From Acanthaster planci (taxonomy: Eukaryota > Echinodermata > Asteroidea > Valvatida > Acanthasteridae), in contig NW_019091515.1 of assembly GCF_001949145.1 (NCBI RefSeq), positions 157,926 to 221,925 on the forward strand: a stretch of DNA of 64,000 nucleotides, given 5' to 3'. Every line of letters starts with the position of its first letter. Positions within the stretch are counted from its first letter, which is position 1. Made by a program: the position numbers and the translations under genes. Below are positions 13,301 to 28,300 of the stretch, one piece after another. Below the pieces are notes generated by a model, which saw only the letters and a program-made list of their open reading frames with translations, was not told the DNA's origin and did not search any database.

Positions 13301-16300
13301 GCACAAGCTATAATGGAAAAAAAAATGCTAAAAACCTGAAGGGGGGAGAGTTTTTTAATTTTCAAATTTAATATTCGATACATGTATCTAAACATTCTGC
13401 AAGGATCCAAACATCAGGCCCTCTGACTTTTTGATGGAAGATAAGCATTAAGGAAAACATTTGGCATCTGCCATTTCACAAATACAAAATTGACACTTTT
13501 AAAGCCTCTTTTGGTCGGCAACTTTGCTTTTTCACACATCCATAGCCGCAATCTTTAAACTGCCACAACTTGTCAAAGGAGCATCTGACAGGAACTCCAC
13601 AGTATCATTGAGGAGACTTTAGTCCGCTATTCTCATACCAGCTAAATCTCATTTCAGCCTCTGTCCAATTTCTGACTCACTTTGCCAGGAAGGAACAGGA
13701 AGTTGAAAAGTCTGGAAGATGAAGTAAAGATAAAAATCTGAATGCTAAGATAGGGTTTCTCTTACGGCTCTGAATGTCGTGAGCTCTGCAGTTGGCACTT
13801 GCATCACAGCAGATAAAGAAAATGAAGGCGAGGAAAACAGTCTGTGAAGTAACCAACAAAATTCTGCTCCAAAGCAGAGAGTGCAACCGTCCAAGTGACG
13901 CGTTAACGAGATTACATCAATCTTGGCCTCGAATCCAGGATGTTCCTGAGTGCAAGCGGCACCCCGGCAAAGGAGGAATAATCTTGCTTATTTGTTCAGG
14001 CCCGGGTTGGTCTCTGCGGTTATATGTCGGCCACGATCTTCCCAGTCACCAGGGCCAACTTGACAAATGATGTGCCGCTACGCGGTGGAGGGACTTCTCA
14101 ATGAGGCAGGCACGAAAGAGGAACGGGACCAGAGAGATGGAAAAAAAATTGTGTTTCTTGACAAAGTGCATCTGCGGGATGATTTTTAATATCGTCGAGC
14201 TCCGTCAGGCGCAATGATGGACCTGGCGGCAGTTCATCATCGCAAATTACACAACTTGCAGTGGTGGCATCGAGGAGCTACATGCGGCAAAATGAAAGGA
14301 GAAATTGGACGAATGGAGCGTGGCCAGGCGACGTGACCACACGCTTCCATTTGCATATTTGGTAAGTTAACAGCTGGGGTAATAAATTTTCAGGGAGATG
14401 TATGGAGACTGGAATGTGGATAGCTAACTTTTTTTGGTGGTCTTCGACTTTGCTCCATTTGGCGGGAGCTAGGAAGACTTCAAGTGGTGTGAATCTGCGT
14501 AGGGGACTGAGGGAGACGGGAAGGGGTGGGGATGTGGGGAGATGTACGGAAGGGAGTGCTAAACATCACAACACTTTTAAAGGGGCACACCCCTTAACCT
14601 TTGGCTGCATTCGAATCTCTTGCCTAGAGCTAGGTCTAGGTCTTCGCTCCACTGGAAATGCGTGGAGACGCACAGACCTAGCCGTAGCTCTGGAAGAGCG
14701 CCCGTTTCGGACATGACCCTGCATCAAAATGGTTTATTTTGACAAGCTTTGGTATTTTTTCTCCTTTTTTCACTACTAATGAATACATTTTGCCTCTAGG
14801 GAAATAAACAAAACCCTATATACCGCTATCCCCCCCCAATGATTATGGTCCTGAAGGATTCAAATGCCATTACAATTGGCATTTGTACATTCAAAATGAT
14901 CAGCTGAAAATAGAGATTAAAATATGTTAAGTTTATTTCGAACTTTGTTAGTTCCTGACGATGAGTTTGGGTCGTAAGTGCAGTGTAGTGGACACATTTG
15001 ATTTTTTTCCTTTGGAGCAACTTTTTTTTCCTTTTTGACAATGAACACAGTAACAAATAAGATCCTAGCTGGAACACCAAATGGTAAAATTTCAACCTAC
15101 TGAGATCAAAACCAGAAATAGTCAAATTGGGAATTTTTTTTCTTCTTTTCGATTAACAACCTCCCAACTACACTGTTTTATGATCACATCCAACACATCT
15201 TGAAGGACATGCATGATTGATGGGGCACATATGGACAGCAATCAGCAAGGCTTAAGCAAAAAGTAAACATTCTAACGCTAAACGGTCATCTCCTACATCT
15301 GCCTTATGCAACTTTCAGTTTCATGACAGGACAGGACTTAACCCCCCATCCCTATCTTTGCCAGGCTTAAATCTGTTAGATTTATGTGGCGACGTTGCTG
15401 TGGTGCAACGCAGGTGCCAGCTTTCATCAAGTTGATAGACTAACGAGACTAGCCCTCTGACATATTCATTGGATTAACTGATTTCAAAAATGGACAGGAT
15501 CTGGGTGCAGTCCATTGGAAAAATAATCAATTTATGAGATGCAGATTAGTTGGAAGGGACGATGGCAGAGGACATCTTTAAGAGATGACAAAAACGCCAA
15601 AAAGCGGTAATAAAAATTTCCTTCTCTACATCATGTTGACCCACAACAATCCCTTCTATAATTGAAAAAAAAAACACATGGGACAAAAGAGCACAAAACA
15701 CTTCCAAAGGCAAGTAAAGATGAAAATTCCATTCTTTGAACCAAAGAATACCCCGTGCTGATCTCTGATGTTTCCTAGATTTTACCAATTACAAAGCCTC
15801 AGCAAATGCTTTCATCCCCCTCCCCCCGAAAAAAGAAGAATCTTTCATTAGAGGCAAGAACTACCCCATGCCGACCCCTTCATCCTGTAACGGTAATCAT
15901 TAATACCGAGAACAAAACGTCAAGACGCAAAATCATCCGTACTCATTGAAGATTCAAGGACATGCTCTCTGCAGTGAGGACCATCATTGGATAATCACGC
16001 CGCGGCGCACACAATAGCTGATACGATGCCTGAAATAGTTTCCCATCACAAGGGGAAAATGTTCGGAGCACTAGAAGAGAGGCCACTTACCTTAGCGTAA
16101 TCTAAGGGAAGCCGATCTTCAGGACACTCAAAGACACCAGCACTGCAGGAGGGAAAACGAGGAAAGAGAGGGGAAAAATTAGGGTTGAGAATGCAAGGCG
16201 GGTTAAAGAGGCAGGAGCGTCTGAAGTGGACGCTGGAAGATGAGGCTGATAATGATGTCATTGACCAACGACTTGTTGGAGGACCTGGAAAATTGAAATC

Positions 16301-19300
16301 TGCTGGGTGATAAAGGAGAGAACAATATCTAAGGGGTCTTGGAGGTGTGGGCTTACAACAGGGTTTGCAAATCACATTGGGTCAGGGCAACCATCTTTCC
16401 GGGGAAGCTACCTGAAGAAACAATTCATCAACTATCTTACCCTCCATATTTACAATATTCAAAATTATACAAATTATCTAAATTCCCAGGCCACTTCATA
16501 TACCCATTTTCTAGAGTACCAAATTGCACCAATGTCAAATTCAGATTTTGTTTCCAACCACTTCATCAGTTACTCCTTGAACAAAGGTTATCTTATATAA
16601 GAATGTTAATAATAATGGCACAACATACAGTGGTGAATCTTGTTTTATTGAATATCTCTTGTGAACAGAATCCCTGACATCCTAAGCTTATCCCATTAGA
16701 TTTTAAGGGTGAGAAAATAACAGGAAAGATTCTGGTGCCAACTGCATTGACTGAGATAAATAGGCCTTGAAAAATAAAACAATAAAAAAAACCCAATCAA
16801 AAACAAATACTGTTCTAGATACCAGGCCAGAATTGGAAACTCCTTTAAAGTTCCATCACGGACAACCTAACCTACCAGGATCAGACCAGGGGACACCATA
16901 TGCACAGTATGCAAGCCACGTCCAAGTTGTCTCAGGCTGAGATGTTTCAGGACCGATCTGCAGAGAAGTCGGCCATCCTCCAGACAATAATTCCAACCCA
17001 AGCTCTGCCTGAATAAACTAAAAACCTTCAAGGCACAATCCCGGGCAGCTCAGTGTGTCCATATGGAGCTGAACATACTGCTTACCTCATCACCATGCCC
17101 CGAGGCACAGCCCCAGCAGATCAAACCCCATGATCTGCCGCCTGTGACTGATAAATGCCCAGAGGGGAGGAAAGCTCACTGGCTGGGAGCAAATTGCTGA
17201 CAGCTAATGATATAAACCTACATCATGTGGAGGAGAGCCTGCTGGACGAATGTTACTACCCTGCAAGAACAAAACTGAACCAATACAGGGGTATACCCCA
17301 TGTATACCTAATCTTGTCAGAGCTGTTATCTGTGATGACTGATGGGAGGAACTGTTATCCCTGGCTGTCATTTGGCACTGTTCAATTCAAGGACAACATA
17401 TGGTTCCAAGTTGAGGGGTGCATGCTTACCCATGGAAGAACACAAAATATATCCATCCTGGTCGGTCTTTGTAAACCTTCATAGGGGTACCAAAAACATG
17501 TACCAAATTACCCTGCCCTGAATCCTGCACACAAATCCTGTTCAGGTTCCAGGGTTTACCTTTTACAATATCAGCACAACTTGTTTAGAACGTCAAGATG
17601 TTTTAAAATAGTCATACAATTTTATCACAAGGAAAATTTTATCACCGTGGAAAAGCAGGATTGAAGGCCTAAACCCTATGTGACTCTCAATGGTGCTAAG
17701 TTTTTTAAGAAAGGTTTTGCTGCTAAAGTTACCACGCCTTTCAAATTTAAATTGAAGTTTTCTCTTGCCATTACTTCTTACTTCTTTGGTCTTCATTTGG
17801 GTGTCCAAAAACTAGAGGGGCAATTTTAACCATGGTAATCTGAGAGGAGTTATGATTTTCAACTGAAGTAAAGACGTGAAATACTGGAAAACGAAATCAT
17901 TACCTTTTCGATCAAATTATTAAAACTTTGATGATATAAACCCAATATTTTTAACTAGGAAGCAGCCTAGTCTTCTTTGCTCAATGTCAAAACTGAAACA
18001 GTGCAAAAACCTGACCTTGCAGTGACTAACTGCCGCCGGCAACAAACCCACATGATAAGGATGGTCACGTCATCATGGCCCGGCAATGGCATAAATTTTT
18101 GAACATTCCCCGGCTAAGAAATTACCCAAGCTCTCGGATTAATTATGCATAGCTTCTGGTGATGGCAGCTGCTTCCAGCTCCATGCCTCGAGGCAATGTG
18201 GAAGGGGCAAAATATGACCAAGCACTGGGGCAAACATCCGAAGACCATGAAATTACTCTCTGTACTTTGATAAACCCTCACACTAGTGAATAGGGTCCTG
18301 CTAAAGTTAGGACTGGCATGACAAAGTCCAGGCGTGAGGAACCAACCGAGGATGTTTCAAACCTTCGAATTTTGTATAAAAACCACTATAAAAAGCTATA
18401 ACTTACTCGGATTGCCTGTGAGGTTTCCATGATAAAAACTTATGTATTCATTGCTGTAACAGTCAGAGACAGTCAAATATTCCTTACACTTGATTTGCCA
18501 CAGTACACACTACATAGACACACAGGGGTCATTTGACTGATTTTGACCAATAGGACAGCTTTGACAACAATGCATTTCTGTCTACATGTAGCTGATATAA
18601 CTGTACATGTAACAATGAAGCCAGGTTTGGGGGAACACTTCACAATAATCCAGGTACAGCCTAGGGGATAGTTTTGGGCCAGAAAATCACCATCTAAAAA
18701 TGGCAAGATACATCGGCGAAATTTCAATATGACGTCAAATCTCACACATAATGACACTTGAGAGTTGCTTGTCACTTCATACATTGCAACACTCTCTGAG
18801 ATTGCCACAGAGCGATGCAGGATATTGGTTGCAACAGGGCGTGTACAGTTCAACTCCACCATCTAGAGAATGTTTCTGTACCTCCATGGAATTGCCTAGG
18901 TACAGAATAAATGAGACATTTGATAACTGAATCTGTCATCTGGCAAGTCATGTTCACATCTTATCCTCGTGTGTTAACAGGTTCATCAGCCACCCAGAGT
19001 AAAAAAAGAATTATTCATCCACAGTATTGAAAAAATCAACAATGACATCCATGATACACGTAAGAGCCTCACTCTACGATACTTACCACTTTTGTCTCCA
19101 TATAGAGTAGCGTATCATTCGTACAAGCAGCCCTTTTGCATCAGGTCTCGTGTCTAATCCAACAATGTAAACCAGCATATTCTCCCCAGAAAGTAGGAAG
19201 GCAGTGCATGCCTCAAGATACTACATGTATTTTACCAAGAGAGAAGCTGTGTGTTGATTTTAATGGCTGAACGTGCAGACTGTGTGATTGGTATCTACTC

Positions 19301-22300
19301 AGAGAATTTGCCTCATATGGGGCAAACGTGTCGGCACTAGTTGATTAATATTGGCGAGTCAGAATTTGGTAATGATAAAAAAGTAACCGACTTGATGGTG
19401 GTTTGACTTACTGCCCAGCAAATCAACCAGACCTGGTCTCAATTCCTGCTATGGCATGAAAGGTTTTGGCTTACAGTAAGCTCAACGGAAAACAGGACGA
19501 CTTGCAAGCCCAAAGACACGAGCAACTCATGATGCCTGAGAGATAGCCGGTTGGCCAGTATCGCCTTCCCAGAGAATCTACGAGTCACGTGCAGCAGACG
19601 GCGTCAGACTTGAGTTGATTACTGGAGGAGTCTGTGAGGATGGCACGCAACAGGACTTGGAAGCTCGAGTTCCTATCACACCAAGTGGCCCCGGCCTGAT
19701 TCTCCGGGTATAGGAGAGAGTTAGAAGGTTGGTTTGCGGTTGGCTGAATACAAGGCGGCAAGACTGATGCAGTGATGTGAGCCACCGAACAAGCCAGGCA
19801 GAAATGTCCATCCAGAACAGGAAGTCCTTTGCATGTCTTTGTTTATAAGCTACGGTCGATTCATCGACTGGGTCAAACAGACATACACACGAAAAGGGGC
19901 CATTCATGTTAGCAGTGTTTCTCCTACGGTTAGAAATTTCTGCAGGTGTTTCAATATCCCAAAGCAGTTTATTTGTGAATAGACATTCAGGCTGCCAGTT
20001 GAATGAAACAGCATAGCACTTCATGTTCTTACAAAGTTGACGTTCCCTTTTGCAGTTCCAAAAAAAAAATGGACGGAACAAAATTTACATTTTATATTAA
20101 AACAGGACAGCATTTCATGTTCTTACAAAGTTGACCTTCCCTTTTGCAGTAAAAAAAAAATGAACGGAACAAAATTTAAATTTTACATTAAAATGGACAC
20201 TGATTTTTTTTATAGCCTCCACTCGTCTGATACACATGAACAAGCTGCAGAGCACTCAAGATTTTGGCGAAAATGTTCAACCATCAGGGAAGCACTTCTA
20301 ACGTGACTGTAACTTACTGACCCTTTTTACTGTGTTTTGTTCCATTTGCCAACAAGTTCAATTCTTTGTTTCCATTTACTGATCTCACTTTGAATGCTGC
20401 TGGTTGATCTTCTTTGTCGGCTCCTCAAATTCAAACACCCACATACATGTAGGTCCCTTGTGGTGGATTTCTCCATTCCTGATTCGGTAGTTGTGCAAAG
20501 TGTTGACTGGTTTGGTGGAATGCGTGCGACAAACAATTAGCCACACAGCGGTAATTTTGAAGCAGTTTGAAGGGGAGGGATCAAAGAGAACGCTGTTTGT
20601 GCGGCATATCTGACCTTACAAGCTTGGTCGGCAAACCAACAAACAAGTGGACAATGGCGTTTATCATCACGTTGATATGTCAACTTGCAAAAGGTTCGGT
20701 GTTGGTTTTTTTATTGAGTGGAAGAAAACTGGCAGTGTTGGCATGCACAAACAAAAATCGAACGAAAACAATTGGGGGGGAGGGAATTTCTCAACACTAG
20801 CTACAACAGCAAAAGATTTAAAAGCTCGTTACTTTATGCATAGTTTTTCATGTTGAAATGAAGCAGAAAGTCCCTCTCTACTTGGCAGGCATTTTGTCAG
20901 GCAATAATTATGCCACCTGTTGGTCTGTCTGACCAAACATGCCCTATCACCTCCCCCACCCCTTCCTGGATTTCAAATACATGTATATTCACCTTACCAC
21001 TTTGATTGGATGACGAGGGGAACACACGCAAAATGCAGCCCAATTAGACAAATAATGACCCAACTTCTACTGACCCAACTTCAACTGACTTTTGTGAGCA
21101 GTGTCTGACACCCAGCATAAGAAAACCTCCTGGTGCTTTATTTGGACAGTGACAGAAGGTTTCCAGGCCCTGCCAATCAGTAACCGAAACTGGTAATAAA
21201 ACCCCAAACCAGCCTGCAACAATGTTATATGTACCAGTACACAGTATTTTGACAGCTCTGCCAGCTGAGAGAGGGACAGGTCACCGACCCCCTGGACCCT
21301 ACCAGCTGGGATCTGAATACAGCCCAGGCATTAAAGGGGCTTGTCAGACGCTTCATGGTATTGTAAACCAGTCACCAGTCACCATGCCCTGGATGTTAAA
21401 ACTCGAATGAAAATATAGGTAGATTACATGTACATGGGAGACATGTACTACATACAGTAATGTAGCAACTTCTACCAGAGGGACCTTTATAGGAAACCTC
21501 TAACAGTTTTGGCATGTATAATGTACGTGTATACTATCACGTAGAAAAACAAGTACTGTGCAATAAATAACAACCCCAACACCATCAAACTCCATCTCTC
21601 CATTCAAGCAGATTTTGATGGAAATGGTCCAGCAGGCCCGAGGTGACCAAATGTTGATCAAGTATGACCACAGTATGATGGACTTCAACACTGCGGAGGC
21701 CTGCTGTGCTTTCATTCTGGTACTGATGTCGGTGGGTGGATGACTGCAGGAAGCAATGTGGGTGCGCAGGGAGAGTTCAGAGATGGATTTGGATGGATTT
21801 GGTCCGGTGTCTGGTCAAAATTAAAAACGGGGATAGGGCTGCCTCTACATGTGGAAAATCTTGAATGCACATCAAAACTAAAAGCCCCAAAACTCTGATC
21901 ATTACTAAGCCAGAGAACCTGCAGGCTGTCATATTTTCCTCTCCTGTTTTATGATCTGATTTGTCTGATAAATTCAAGCACACGTCTCAAGAACAAAATG
22001 TACACATCTTTGACATGAAATCAATGCACAGTTAAAAGTAGCATTTCAAATACATCTACTATTTATCCTTACACAATCCCATCCTAACTATACCAAATTG
22101 AGAAATTACAATCGCCAAATCAGAAATGACTGTTACCCACTTTGACAGACATTTTACCATGTCTCCTCCTTTAAACCATAGACCCTCAACTGCACTTTCC
22201 CAACAAATTCCTAGGGACCATTCTCCCCTCTGTCTGGCCCTTTATTGTTTTTTCTCCAGGGGCAGTGGATCGAAGGAGGAGTTGTAGAGGGGGGACAAGT

Positions 22301-25300
22301 GGTAGGGCTGGAAGGTGAGAAAGGAAAACACCTGCTGAGCAAACACGAAATTGACACCTGGGTGCGAAACATGCTACTGGCTCAGGCAAAGTCACAACAA
22401 GATGTAAATGGGCAGAGAATCAGTTCTTCAGGAGAGATCATGGAGACAGGGGAGAGGATTAATGTTTGCTGATTGGCTTCTCCACGGAGGTACATAAAAC
22501 ATGTAGGGCTGTAGTAAGGACTCTTCACTCTCAATTCCATTACCTCTGTTCCCAGAAAAGGGTCCACATCCAATTGCAGAGCAGAATATTTGACAGAAGA
22601 GTGGACAGCTTGGCATGCAGCTATCTACCAGGGCCAAACTGAAAAGATCGTTGAGACAGGATGACCCTAAAATGATTCACTGGATAATGTAGATATCCCT
22701 CTCATCTCATTAACATCCAACACCCTGTAACAATGTTTTAATGTCTTTTTTAGTAAATCAAACACTTTGGTCCCTCAACATGGCAGTCTGATCATTTCTG
22801 CGCTGGAGAGAAAGCGACATATTAAACTTGGCTCAAACTTGCTCGGTAAACTTCCAAGCCAAACAATGATCATAATGAGCACAAGCAGGCATCTAAAGAA
22901 CTGATGAAAACCTGAAAAAGTAGCTCAGAGCAATACCACACTAGCTAGAAGTGGGGCAGGCCAATTAATGGGAGAGCCCAGAGCCGCCTCCCCCCCCCAG
23001 CTGGTCCCATTTAGCAAAAACCACAGGCATAAAAATTACCAACAAGATAGTGATGTGCTACCCCTCCCCAGCTGGCATTGTGGCTATCCCCCCTCCCCCC
23101 ATGCCAGCAGCTGGCAATGGGGCTAGGGTGGGGAGGCAAGGGAGACATTACACAGCAGAGCAAATGGTAATTGGTAGAGGGATTGCCAATTTGCCATTAA
23201 CTAAGTTAACTTTTGCCAAGAGTAATCACCACTTCAAAATCAAAAATTGTTCACAAAGGCTTAGAAAAAGCAGAGAGTTCACGCGCCGAACTAAAAATTA
23301 TTTGACTGAGGGTTATCAACATTAAAAATACCACTCCTTATTGAAAAAGCCTGTTCAAATGGTTAAATGGCATAATGAACTTGTACCTTAATTTAATGAA
23401 GGTCCCAATGAACAATTATCCAGTTTGGCTGCAATGCCAGTTAAATTAAGATTAGCCTGCACAACGCTGGGTCAATTTCTACAACTACACACCACCCCAT
23501 TCAGGGTGCACTTCAGTTGTGTTTGCAGAGCCCAAGAGTTCAACAATCCCTCCAAGGCCCACCTCTCCAGTACCTCCCTGTTTGAGGAGACCCGGGGGGG
23601 GGCAGTGAAGGGTCAACGATTGTGCCAGGATTATACTCAAACAATGTTCCTCTCATCCCTCCCTCCACAAGTTGCCCCTGTTATAGGACTGGAACAAGAA
23701 TAGCCCCACTTGTATGAATGAAGAAAGAAAATGAAGCCTGATGGAAGGTGATTTTACATTCAATCACAGCTGGGTCACTTGGGTCTTGTTTGCCAATGGA
23801 CTGTGAGTTCACTGTGTTTATTGTTTGTTTTGACTCATAATCTTACCAATTCACTTTCCAAGGGATCTGTGCCACTGGGCATGGCTCTGTTGACAAAATG
23901 TCCCCCCCCTCCTTTCTTGGCTTATCCCGATTTACTAACTGGTCCGGAATTTGGGGAAAGGATTTATCTCTAAAAAAAAGAGCTTTGACTGGTGCGTAAA
24001 GATAGGTGCAGGATGAAACATACTTCCAAAACAGTAAGGGGAGGAGGAAGAGAAATTCTACTGCTGAAGAGGTGTACTTTGGTCTTCAGAAGACCGGAAA
24101 CAATAATCCCAGATTCTAGAGTGTCGTCTTAACCGTGATTTGGCCCCACCGGAAAATGAAGTCCATTGTGGGGCTGGGAGTTTGTCTAAGTCATTACAGA
24201 GCATTCTTCTCTTGAGAAGAGGGCGATGCTCAAGAGGAGTCAGAAGATATAAGGAGGAATTGTCCTGAGTAAGAAAACTTCTGAGGATAAATGGGACAGC
24301 AAGAGAGAAAAGGGGATAATGGTAGTTAGGGGTTAGAAGGGAAGGGAGAGCTTTTCAAGACAAACACAAGCAAGAATCTGGGAATCTGTTTTTGTGACAA
24401 GAGTGGTTTAAGTTGAAAAAAAAACAGCAGCCATAAATTACATACACCTAACACCACAATATCACATTACTTCACGAGAGTAACATAATTTTCTGGAACA
24501 ATTTCAGCTGGGAAATGTCCAAGCATAAACAAGAACTGCATGTGCATGTTTACTGCACAGAAAGACCTGCAATAAAATGACATTAATTATGAAAACACCT
24601 ATCCAACAGTCATCCCTCCGGTCCATGTTAGAACAGACCTCAGGAAAGCAAACTTTGGAAATTAACAATTGTGCTTCCATCTCCGATGTTGGAACAATAT
24701 CATATACATGTGCGGCCTAAATAATACCGCATCTCGTCAAGTCAATGCAAATAAATGCACTCTCACCACCAAAATTCACAGCAGATTCGGCCCAATTTTG
24801 CAGATTTTCAAAACAAAAGACCCCTTGCAGCCAGCTTCGAATCTCAGTCCCCCAGTTCTCTCCTTCGACCAACAGATCTGCCTCAGTGCAGGTTATATAA
24901 CCTTCAAGTGCAGTAGGTTATGATGCTCTGGTGTTCCCAACTACCCAGCCCGCTCTGTCAGTGGGCTCTTTTTCAACACTCCCTGTCTGGTTCAAAGTTT
25001 TGACAAGTTTTATTGACAAGACCCAAACAAACTGCCCGACTCACACCTACATCCCCAGCCAGTCTACCCCCTCCTCCTCCTTAGCCCATGAATCACTGGC
25101 TCTCTGACACAGGTTAGCAAGGGACCACAAGCCAGACTGACATAGTGACAGATCCACCGCCATTCCAGGCATTGCTGACATTCTGGGCAAGTTGCAGGGA
25201 GAGTAACTGCCAATGGTCATTTGGATGAAATGACCACTCCACTGGTCTTTTCAAGGGGGTATTCTGCTTTAAAAAAACAAACTCCAGTCAGTCATCGGTG

Positions 25301-28300
25301 AAAAAAGGGGCATAGCATTGCCAGGAATTTCCAGGATGTAAAGTGTACAAGTAGAAATATTTGATGGGGCGTAGGCTGAGTCAATGAATCTGTGTTGCTG
25401 CATTGAATAATTAATGTTGAAAGAATTTAAAGCTGTGGTGCTATTTTTTCTCTTTTCAAATGTTGATCTATGATCATGATGTGGAACTATGTTGGCTCAA
25501 CAGTCAAGAGATGTTCCTTCACTGAACAAGCTTACTGAAAAAGAAGACAACGTGAGTTGCAGATGTGCAGAACTGCAATCACAAATGAAACTTCCATTCC
25601 AAAACGTGAAACTTCCGATACAAGTTTATGCATTAACGGACTTAGACACTAAATATTTGAGACACGTTTCTTGTGGCTTAAAATCCCAACAAGATCTTGT
25701 CCTCTAGGAAACCTTGTATTTATGAATCAATAGACTGATGTACATACAAATGAAAAATAATTTCCCAACCTGTGGGGAATCGAGTTGGATTCTCCCCCCA
25801 GTGCGTACCGCTGTGGCCCACCCTATCCATCACTCCAAAACCCTTTCACATGAACTCTATCCCGGAATGATAACAAGACATCTGAGCTAACTACAAGTAA
25901 AAGGATGCCATTTTGCCAATTCAGCAAAAGAGTCTGTGACCGCAACACGCCTTAAAAAATATTCCAGGACCTACAGGGAGGCAATCTGGCTACAGGATGC
26001 TCCACAGATATCAGCAAATGCACTTCTGCTGACGAGATAAGACTAAACAACTGCCAACCTTCCCACTAAAAATAAATCCCAAGGAGATAGGTTTAGCGAT
26101 GACAGACTGTCGTCAGATAACTACTGCAGCACATTTGTACATGACAGTTATAATCTACAAGCCATGGTTTACATTCCATGTGCTATGCATTCTTGAGTTA
26201 ATCAAACACCAAAACAGTGGTCCCTATATGGACTTGGCTGCTTGGTACAAAATTCCCTGACTTGATAAGTCCATTGGGGTACCACAGAAAAACTGGCAAT
26301 GAAACAAACTGATCGCTTTATGTCATGAAACACTGCTCTTTACCAGCAACTGGCATTGCACTTTTGTATATTTCACATGCTAATCTTAAAATTTGGTATA
26401 ATGTGATCTGAAGTCATAATTTTAGCCCCAAATATTTGGCCTGACCATCCGTCCACCACGCAGAGTAACTTAACATGTAGGCTCTGCTCTAACAAGCTAT
26501 TCGCTTCCATGCAAATGTTCACGAGCAATTTTGGAACAGGTAGCAGAACAATATTCCATGTACCGAAAACAACATGTATGTACACTTTCACTAAGTCTAC
26601 CATTACATGTATGTATAATGCACCAAAACCACATTGTATAAGGCGTCTCCAAATTTCCCAACCCATTCAGTGCTGATGCTAAAAAAAAACTCAATTAGTT
26701 ATCTTTAGACTCTACAAGTTCACAGTTTCTAGCTTCTTTGTAGATGTGCAAAGGAGGTTCTCCATCCACGCTCAATGGCGTATCAAGTATTTTCAATTTG
26801 GTTTGAACAGTGAAGACTGTGTTACGTCTGAGTCTGAGCTAGCATTGAAGCCAAGGTTTTGGAAAACAGCCCTTTCCCTGTTAAACAAATTCTATGACCT
26901 CACACTGAACAGATCCATAATTGCTCTGGTGCCTGGTGTAATTTGCTCAAATGCCTCAGACACCGTTTATTTGCAGAAGCCCTAGAACTGGCCCATTGTT
27001 GAGGATGAAGGTCAGGACTAAATCAGACTGGCAGGATAAATGAGCGAGGACATTTAAGAAGTAGTCTAGCAGGGACAAAAGTGCAGTTATCCTCTACTGA
27101 AAACTGTCAAAAGAGTAATTAGCGAAACAGCCAGGGAGTAAGACTGGCAACATTATTTTTTTCATCCACGGCAAAAAAGTTCACAAGAAGACCATTAGCT
27201 GAACGTGGCCTACCAATTTGATCTAGGCAAACAGTACATACTTCCTGGCAGGATTAAGGCCTAATGACGCTTTCAGTTCAGGGTTTTTTGGCTCTTGAAT
27301 GGAATCAAAGTAGGGGGGGCATTTCCATTATTACCAGTTCTGGTCCAAAACAAACAGAAAAAGCTCAAATCAAGTAAAGCTTTGTTAGAATTGTACCACC
27401 ACTTATGCAAACTCTGCCTGAATAACTTTCCTGCCGACATACAGTCTGATCTGGAGCTCAAGGAGATTTAAGTCCTGAAAAAAGTGGCCAGCACTCTTTT
27501 TTTTGCCAGGCAAGTTCTTTGGGTTTTCATAACTGTAAAAAGACAAAACCCACACTGCTCACTATTGACTGACCCTGCCTTGCACTTACAGCCACTCCTG
27601 AACAGAAAATGCCCGGAGTAACCTCATCTGCTGACCCCTGTGTTTTATGGGGCAGGGATGGAAAAGGGGGGTTATCCAAAGGAGGCCTGGCTGGGATAAT
27701 TGATAGGGAGTACATTAACCTTTCTGGAGGCACTAACTGTATCTGTTTGATCACACCCTGACAATAAAACATTGCTAATAGTTTTTACCACCTCATAAAA
27801 TATCCCAGTCAATGGTGCAACCTTGACCTGGCTGGCAGAGCAACAACAGTTAGCTGGGCCTGCTAATGGTCAGGCCTTGCCCTGTTATGCACTTTATATC
27901 GTAAATAATGCACCAGGGCAGACCATGAGCAGACCAAGTTTTATTTTCGACCCTTAGAGAGGCTGGTTTTATGGACTTTGCCCAGGTGAGGGGAGAAAAA
28001 CGCATGTAAAATAGATTTGAATAAAAAAATTAGCCTTCATTTCATCCACTGAAATATCTGTGCATGATTTTAAAAGAAAATCTATTAACCAATCTATTAA
28101 AATCTATGGGAAGAGCCACCAATGCAGGGCTTGATAGCTCAGTAGGTAGAGCACTGGTACAGTGTTCCAGAGGTTGCAGGTTCAAATCCCGATCCAGTCA
28201 TTCTCTTTGTTCATCTTTATAATCTATTAAAATCTGTTATTTATGGCTATGTGCATGGATGCTTGAGGGCAGTGTTCTGTATTCAGTCTGCTGATAGGAA

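Noticed and set aside
19578-20081. 167-codon minus-strand frame in TRAF4 intron 1
   Set aside because: No domain, signal or splice context is recognisable, and it partly overlaps a tandem duplication.
28113-28203. Functional tRNA gene
   Set aside because: Boxes A and B are present, but the anticodon loop lacks T33, the stems are mismatched and the unit has a tail and target duplications. It is a SINE.
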